From Candidatus Kuenenia stuttgartensis (lineage in GTDB: Bacteria > Planctomycetota > UBA11346): a stretch of DNA of 36,019 bases. The position numbers and the translations under genes are program-made. Where the stretch lies: positions 1 to 36,019 of the forward strand of contig CAMCAC010000005.1 in the NCBI GenBank assembly GCA_945872305.1, written 5' to 3'. Each line of letters begins with the position of its first letter. Position 1 is the stretch's first letter. The notes beneath the pieces are model-generated. The model saw only the letters and a list, made by a program, of their open reading frames with translations, was not told where the DNA came from and made no database searches. Shown one piece after another: positions 32,822-36,019 of this stretch.

Positions 32822-33361
32822 ATGGACGCCGACGCCCTGCTCGCCGCGGTCCAACGCACGGTGCCCGAGGCGGTGGCGGTGGCCGCCGGCCCTGGTCGAT
32901 ACCTGCTGGTCCCGGCGGCAGCGGTGGACGGGCTGATGCTCCGCCTGCGCGACGAGACGGAGCTCGCCTTCGCCAGCCTGATGGATCTGACCGGCTGGGA
33001 CCTGCTCGGCATGCCCGGGGCGGAGCCGGGCATCGCGGTGGGCTGGTGGCTGGAGAGCCCGCGCCATCGCCATCAGGTGGCGATCCGGGTCCATCTTCCG
33101 CGTGAAGCTCCGGCGGTGGCGAGCGTCGCCGCCCTGTGGCCGGTGGCCGGTTGGTGGGAGCGCGAGGTCTACGATCTGCTCGGCGTTCATTTCAGCGGCC
33201 ACCCGGACCTCCGCCGCCTGCTCCTGCCGGAGGACTGGGAGGGACACCCGCTGCGCAAGGACTACGCCTATCCCGTCGCCTATCGCGGCGTGGCCCATGC
33301 CCGCGACGGCCAGCGTTTCGCTGCGCCGCCGGCGGCGAAGCCCAAGCCGGGGGGAGCATGA
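32822..33361 (+). CDS. nuoC: NADH-quinone oxidoreductase subunit C
   Basis: Peripheral-arm structural subunit (30-kDa subunit homologue). The C-terminal signature is well kept: WEREVYDLLGVHFSGHPDLR, followed by LLPEDWEGHPLRKDY. The N-terminal half is more divergent. It starts one base after the nuoB stop and overlaps nuoD by four bases (ATGA). Here nuoC and nuoD are separate genes, not the fused form of enteric bacteria. 179 residues. Confidence 0.95.
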   Translation: MDADALLAAVQRTVPEAVAVAAGPGRYLLVPAAAVDGLMLRLRDETELAFASLMDLTGWDLLGMPGAEPGIAVGWWLESPRHRHQVAIRVHLPREAPAVASVAALWPVAGWWEREVYDLLGVHFSGHPDLRRLLLPEDWEGHPLRKDYAYPVAYRGVAHARDGQRFAAPPAAKPKPGGA

Positions 33362-34524
33362 GCGGCGAGCGCATGATCCTGAACATGGGGCCGCACCATC
33401 CGGCGACCCACGGGGTGCTCCGCCTGGAGGTCGAGACCGACGGCGAGGTGGTCGCCGCGGTGCGGCCGGACATCGGCTATCTGCACCGGTCGATCGAGAA
33501 GATCGGCGAGCGGGTCGAGTGGGCGCAGTTCGTGCCCTACACCGACCGCGTGGACTACGTCTGCGCGATGAACGCCAACCATGCCTATGTCCTGGCGGTC
33601 GAGGCGCTGCTCGCCCACGATCCCGCCACCCGGCTGGCCATCCCGCGCCGGGCCGAGGCGATCCGCGTCCTGGTCGCCGAGCTGAACCGGATCAGCAGCC
33701 ACCTGATCGCGGTCGGCGCCATGGCCATGGACATCGGCGCCTACACGCCGTTCCTGCACGCCATCGCCCAGCGTGAGGCGGTCAACGACCTGTTCGAGCG
33801 CCTGTGCGGCCAGCGTCTGACCTACAACTACATGACCGTGGGCGGGGTGGCCTTCGACCTGCATGCCGGGGCCGAGGAGCAGATCGCCGCCTTCCTCGGC
33901 GAGCTGGAGCGCGAGATGGTGCGCTTCAACCGCCTGGTGACCGCCAACGCCATCTTCCGCGAACGCTGCGCCGGGGTGGCGGTGGTGGGCGCCGCCGAGG
34001 CGGTGGCCTGGGGCCTGTCGGGACCGAACCTGCGCGGATCCGGGGTGGCGATGGACCTGCGCCGCGACGCCCCCTACGGGATCTACGGCGAACTGGATGT
34101 GCAGGTCCCGGTGGGCGAGGCCTATGCCGGCGCCCGCGGCCGGGTCGGCGACTGCTACGACCGCTATGTGGTGCGCCTGCTGGAGATCCTCGAATCGGTG
34201 CGTCTGATCCGCGCCGTGCTCGGCCTCCTGCCGCCGCCGGCGGCCAAGGCCGACGACCCGGTCGGCGGCTTCCAGGCAGATGCGACCAAGGCCCTGCGCG
34301 CACCGCCGGCCGGCGAGGTCCGGGTGCGCACCGAGGCGCCGCGCGGCGAGATGGCCTACATCCTGGTCAGCACCGGCGGCCGCCAGCCGTGGCGGGTGCG
34401 GGTGCGGACCGGCTCGTTCACCGCCTGCGCCATGCTCGGGCATCTGCTGCCCGGGGTCTTCCTCGCTGACGTGGTCGCGATCATCGGCTCCCTCGACATC
34501 GTCCTGCCCGAGGTGGACCGGTGA
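33358..34524 (+). CDS. nuoD: NADH-quinone oxidoreductase subunit D
   Basis: 49-kDa-type subunit, which with NuoB forms the quinone-binding pocket. It opens with ILNMGPHHPATHGVLRL, whose histidine loop contacts quinone, then GYLHRSIEKIGE, YTDRVDYVCAMNANHAY and ELNRISSHLI, and ends with the family terminus DVVAIIGSLDIVLPEVDR (family: D-x-V-x-IIGS-x-D-x-V-x-x-EVDR). 388 residues is normal. The start at 33358 is fixed by homology. Its stop overlaps the GTG start of nuoH, so nuoE, nuoF and nuoG are not inserted here as they are in many operons. Confidence 0.96.
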   Translation: MSGERMILNMGPHHPATHGVLRLEVETDGEVVAAVRPDIGYLHRSIEKIGERVEWAQFVPYTDRVDYVCAMNANHAYVLAVEALLAHDPATRLAIPRRAEAIRVLVAELNRISSHLIAVGAMAMDIGAYTPFLHAIAQREAVNDLFERLCGQRLTYNYMTVGGVAFDLHAGAEEQIAAFLGELEREMVRFNRLVTANAIFRERCAGVAVVGAAEAVAWGLSGPNLRGSGVAMDLRRDAPYGIYGELDVQVPVGEAYAGARGRVGDCYDRYVVRLLEILESVRLIRAVLGLLPPPAAKADDPVGGFQADATKALRAPPAGEVRVRTEAPRGEMAYILVSTGGRQPWRVRVRTGSFTACAMLGHLLPGVFLADVVAIIGSLDIVLPEVDR

Positions 34525-35861
34525 GCTGGACCGTGTGGCTGGTGTGGCTCGCGCCGCTGTGCGCGATCGTCCTGCCCCTGGCGGCCCTGGGCCAGATCGT
34601 CGAGCGCAAGATCGCGGCGGCGATGCAGCGCCGGCGCGGTCCCGAGGACGCCGGCCTCGATGGCGTGCTGCGCTTCGCGGTGCGGATCGGCCTCGCCTTC
34701 CTGCCCCGGGCGGCCCAGGACCGGGTCGCGGCCGGCCTGGCCGGCCTGCCCGGCGTGCGCCAGCTCCTCCTCCTCGCCCGGCGCAGCGGCCTGGGCCAGC
34801 TCGCCGCCGACGGGGTGAAGATGCTCGGCAAGGAGGACCTGATCCCGTCCAGCGCCGACGCGATGGTCTTCCGCCTCGCCCCGTACGTGGCCCTGTGCGG
34901 CGCCCTGCTGCCGTTCTGCGCCATCCCCTGGGCCCAGCGGGTGGTCGCCCTGCCGGTCCCGGTCGGGGTGCTGTATGTCGTCGCGACCTCGGGGATGGCG
35001 GTGGTCGCCCTGTTCATGGCCGGCTGGGGCTCGGGCTCCAAGTGGTCGATGCTCGGCGGCATGCGCGCGGTGGCCCAGGTGGTCAGCTACGAGATCCCGG
35101 TCGGCATCGCCCTCGCCGGGGTGGTCCTGTGGAGCGGCAGCATGGACCTGCACGCCATCGTCGCCCGCCAGTACGACGGCCACGCGGTCGGGATCCTTGG
35201 CTGGAACCTGTTCCAGAGCCCGTTCCTGGCGGTGCTCGGGGCGATCCTGTTCATCGGCGGGCTGGCCGAGTGCCAGCGCACCCCGTTCGACATGGCGGAG
35301 GCCGAGAGCGAACTGGTCAGCGGCTTCAACACCGAGTACTCGGGCCTGCGCTGGGGCATGTTCGCCATGGCGGAGTACACCGAGATGCTGCTCGTCGGCG
35401 CCCTGTTCGCGACATTGTTCCTGGGCGGCTACCAGTCGCCGGTCGGCGAGGCATGGATCCTCGATCTGCCGGCGCCGGCCGAGACCGCCGTGCATGTCCT
35501 GGTCCTCACCACCAAGATCGTCCTCTGCCTGGTGCTGATGGTGTGGATCCGTTGGACGCTGCCCCGGCTGCGGGTCGACCAGGTGATGCGGGTGTGCTGG
35601 CTGACCCTGGTGCCACTCGCCCTGGTCTGCCTGGTCGGGCTCGCCGCCACCCTGGCCCTGGCGGGCGGCACCGCCCCGGGGCCGGCCTTCGGGATCCTCG
35701 ACCCCCTGGCGCATCCGGATCTCGGGATGCTGGGCCGGGCGCTGGCCTGGCTGATCCCGGCCGCCGCGGGCACCGCCCTGGTGGTCGCCGCCCGCCGCCG
35801 GCACGGCCGCCGCCATGCGGCCATCGACCGCCTGACCGGAGTCCGGCCCAATGGTGTTTAG
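34521..35861 (+). CDS. nuoH: NADH-quinone oxidoreductase subunit H
   Basis: Membrane subunit that connects the quinone site to the proton channels, about eight helices. Motifs: ERKIAAAMQRRRGP, DGVKMLGKEDLIPSSAD, VVSYEIPVGIAL and the quinone-chamber loop CQRTPFDMAEAESELVSGF followed by NTEYSG. Between QRRRGP and DGVKMLGKED there are about 55 residues, where 15-20 are usual, so an extra hydrophobic hairpin seems to be inserted (about residues 45-95). It starts with GTG overlapping nuoD. The last 32 bases and stop lie inside the left arm of the terminal palindrome, so the very C-terminus (LTGVRPNGV) should be treated with care. nuoI and later subunits would be expected next but are beyond the window. 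Confidence 0.93.
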   Translation: MSWTVWLVWLAPLCAIVLPLAALGQIVERKIAAAMQRRRGPEDAGLDGVLRFAVRIGLAFLPRAAQDRVAAGLAGLPGVRQLLLLARRSGLGQLAADGVKMLGKEDLIPSSADAMVFRLAPYVALCGALLPFCAIPWAQRVVALPVPVGVLYVVATSGMAVVALFMAGWGSGSKWSMLGGMRAVAQVVSYEIPVGIALAGVVLWSGSMDLHAIVARQYDGHAVGILGWNLFQSPFLAVLGAILFIGGLAECQRTPFDMAEAESELVSGFNTEYSGLRWGMFAMAEYTEMLLVGALFATLFLGGYQSPVGEAWILDLPAPAETAVHVLVLTTKIVLCLVLMVWIRWTLPRLRVDQVMRVCWLTLVPLALVCLVGLAATLALAGGTAPGPAFGILDPLAHPDLGMLGRALAWLIPAAAGTALVVAARRRHGRRHAAIDRLTGVRPNGV

Positions 35862-36019
35862 CATCAGTCCATATGCGAGGCTCACAGGAGTTCGGGAGCT
35901 CGCGGAGGGCCGCGGAGCATGTCTTCTGGCCCTCCGCGGCCCTCCGCGTGCTCCCGCCCTCCTGTGAGCCTCGCATATGGACTGATGCTAAACACCATTG
36001 GGCCGGACTCCGGTCAGGC
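35830..36019. repeat. large palindrome at the right edge of the window
   Basis: Left arm 35830-35917 and right arm 35932-36019 are inverted copies of 88 bases with three mismatches (two at 35891-35892, one at 35900); the outer 61 bases are identical. The loop 35918-35931 is 14 bases. The left arm includes the last 32 bases of nuoH. The inner 27 bases (CGCGGAGGGCCGCGGAG core) look like an ordinary imperfect hairpin; the perfect outer part may be a fold-back created in sequencing or assembly. Confidence 0.9.

Noticed and set aside
35830-36019. Hairpin telomere of a linear replicon
   Set aside because: The mirrored arm copies the end of nuoH and cuts an operon where nuoI would be expected; an assembly fold-back explains it more simply.

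Overview
This is a very GC-rich bacterial segment (roughly 70% or more by eye) with tightly packed genes, frequent 4-base start/stop overlaps, flagellar genes, a proton-pumping NADH dehydrogenase (complex I) operon and several families of palindromic intergenic repeats. The SPFH/zinc-ribbon pair, MoxR-DUF58-transglutaminase operon, sulfotransferase with a lectin-like tail and alternating 'GCCGGTT..AACCGGC' repeats together suggest a Planctomycetota or related PVC-type Gram-negative bacterium. That placement is inference; no rRNA or tRNA gene is visible.

Layout. Bases 1-60 hold the first codons of a minus-strand gene, possibly glycoside hydrolase family 2. From 3749 down to 115 a minus-strand cluster runs sulfotransferase with a C-type-lectin-like tail, APS kinase (cysC), a frameshifted NagD-like HAD phosphatase, and a Gfo/Idh/MocA oxidoreductase. 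The first two form a plausible PAPS-making and PAPS-using sulfation module. Divergently, 3945-6131 encodes an SPFH/virion-core-like protein with a GYF_2 tail and a membrane-anchored double-zinc-ribbon protein, resembling B. subtilis YdjI/YdjG. A 400-base gene-free stretch rich in mini-hairpins (6132-6530) separates these from flgK-flgL on the minus strand. An RlmI-type rRNA methyltransferase (plus) converges on a minus-strand series: ExoD-like membrane protein, fumA and fumB subunits of class I fumarase, and an exported protein with a transglutaminase-like Cys/His/Asp arrangement.

The region 15112-24092 looks like one peptide/solute ABC uptake system: an OppF-type ATPase and a large hybrid histidine kinase on the plus strand face two permeases and a membrane-tethered coiled-coil substrate-binding protein on the minus strand. 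Only one of the usual two ATPases is present. Upstream of the binding protein lie an HU-family DNA-binding protein and an exported LptA/OstA-like protein, translationally coupled.

From 25472 onward everything is on the plus strand: MoxR ATPase, DUF58 protein and TgpA-type transglutaminase (overlapping starts and stops), a roughly 440-base array of nine alternating inverted palindromes, an ABC-F ATPase, and nuoA-B-C-D-H. The electron-input subunits nuoE/F/G are not between nuoD and nuoH. The window ends in a near-perfect palindrome with 88-base arms that mirrors the 3' end of nuoH; this may be an assembly fold-back.
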